From JAIPEK01 sp041685935 (GTDB lineage Bacteria; Desulfobacterota; Desulfobacteria; Desulfobacterales; Desulfobacteraceae), in contig JAWLES010000028.1 in the NCBI GenBank assembly GCA_041685935.1, positions 1 to 20,451 on the forward strand: a DNA stretch of 20,451 nucleotides. Direction: 5' to 3'. Positions 20,255-20,451 of the stretch are shown here, one piece after another; the stretch's first letter is position 1; each line of letters begins with the position of its first letter. The notes beneath the pieces are model-generated. The model made no database searches, was not told where the DNA came from, and saw only the letters and a list, made by a program, of their open reading frames with translations. The translations under genes were made by a program, and so were the position numbers.

Positions 20255-20451
20255 GGCTCGATTCCCCTTTCTGCTTGAGAAGTGTAAGAAGTAGTTACAG
20301 AGTGTTTTGTTGACCGCATTCCCCAAATGAATTTGGGACAGGGGGTCATCTCTATCGATATCCCATTTTTTATCAAATGTAAAGGTTGATATCACCCGGT
20401 AAAACCTTCAATTCATTTAAACCGGCGTTTGCCCTCCGCCCTCGCCCCCCC
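20255..20451. other. Non-coding region upstream of khpA
   Basis: About 200 nt to the window end with no convincing gene. It contains the 38-bp inverted repeat listed separately. A TTTACA box is visible on the - strand but no good -10 partner. Confidence 0.5.
20311..20348. repeat. Two-part inverted repeat (possible REP-like element or operator) upstream of khpA
   Basis: Outer arms TGACC (20311-20315) and GGTCA (20344-20348), 6-nt unpaired segments, inner arms CCCAAAT (20322-20328) and ATTTGGG (20331-20337), 2-nt centre. The arrangement is exactly symmetric (5-6-7-2-7-6-5). Confidence 0.65.

Noticed and set aside
20255..20395. N-terminal extension of khpA to a GTG at 20395
   Set aside because: The extension contains the palindrome, has no KH-family similarity, and a ribosome site precedes the ATG at 20254.

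Overview
The window reads as a chromosomal segment of an anaerobic, lipid-rich bacterium, most likely a Desulfobacterota (former Deltaproteobacteria) relative. The hints are an old-yellow-enzyme dienoyl-CoA-reductase-type flavoprotein with an Fe-S cluster, EpmA, a sigma-54 regulator, moderately high GC, and a very large Pfa/PUFA-synthase-like gene of a kind known in that phylum. This placement is inference; no rRNA or other firm marker is present.

Left part (1-3257, + strand): a tight run of four genes. It holds the 3' end of a hydantoinase/oxoprolinase-type gene, a class II histone-deacetylase-like amidohydrolase with a Cys-rich tail (TAATG overlap), the EF-P beta-lysine ligase epmA (3 nt gap), and a SnoaL-like/CaMKII-association-type small protein with an odd start region. 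It converges, 3 nt apart, on a - strand pair (3261-5992): a glyoxalase-II-like MBL hydrolase followed by a FadH-like flavoprotein. A lone UspA-like gene (6203-6649) lies upstream of these with its own promoter.

Centre (6894-18287, - strand): one uninterrupted 3797-codon gene, roughly 415 kDa, encoding a single-chain iterative lipid/polyketide synthase. The order is NMO-like (degenerate), NMO/PfaD-like enoyl reductase, KS1, KS2 (Cys kept, both His lost), AT, divergent KS3, three near-identical ACP-like repeats, pseudo-KR plus KR, and PS-DH. Every activity of a fully reducing fatty-acyl cycle is present on one polypeptide. All three ACP-like repeats have Thr where phosphopantetheinylated Ser is expected, which is the most striking feature. 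A strong rho-independent terminator follows the gene.

Right part (18288-20451): a 243-nt divergent intergenic region carries a -24/-12-like sigma-54 promoter pointing at the synthase. It is followed by a divergent sigma-54 enhancer-binding protein with an unassigned N-terminal domain and no receiver. The simplest reading is a two-gene module in which a dedicated bacterial enhancer-binding protein switches on the megasynthase. khpA (KH RNA-binding protein) converges on the regulator and is preceded by about 200 nt of non-coding sequence with a 38-bp palindromic structure. No phosphopantetheinyl transferase, tRNA, rRNA, CRISPR array or transposase was seen.
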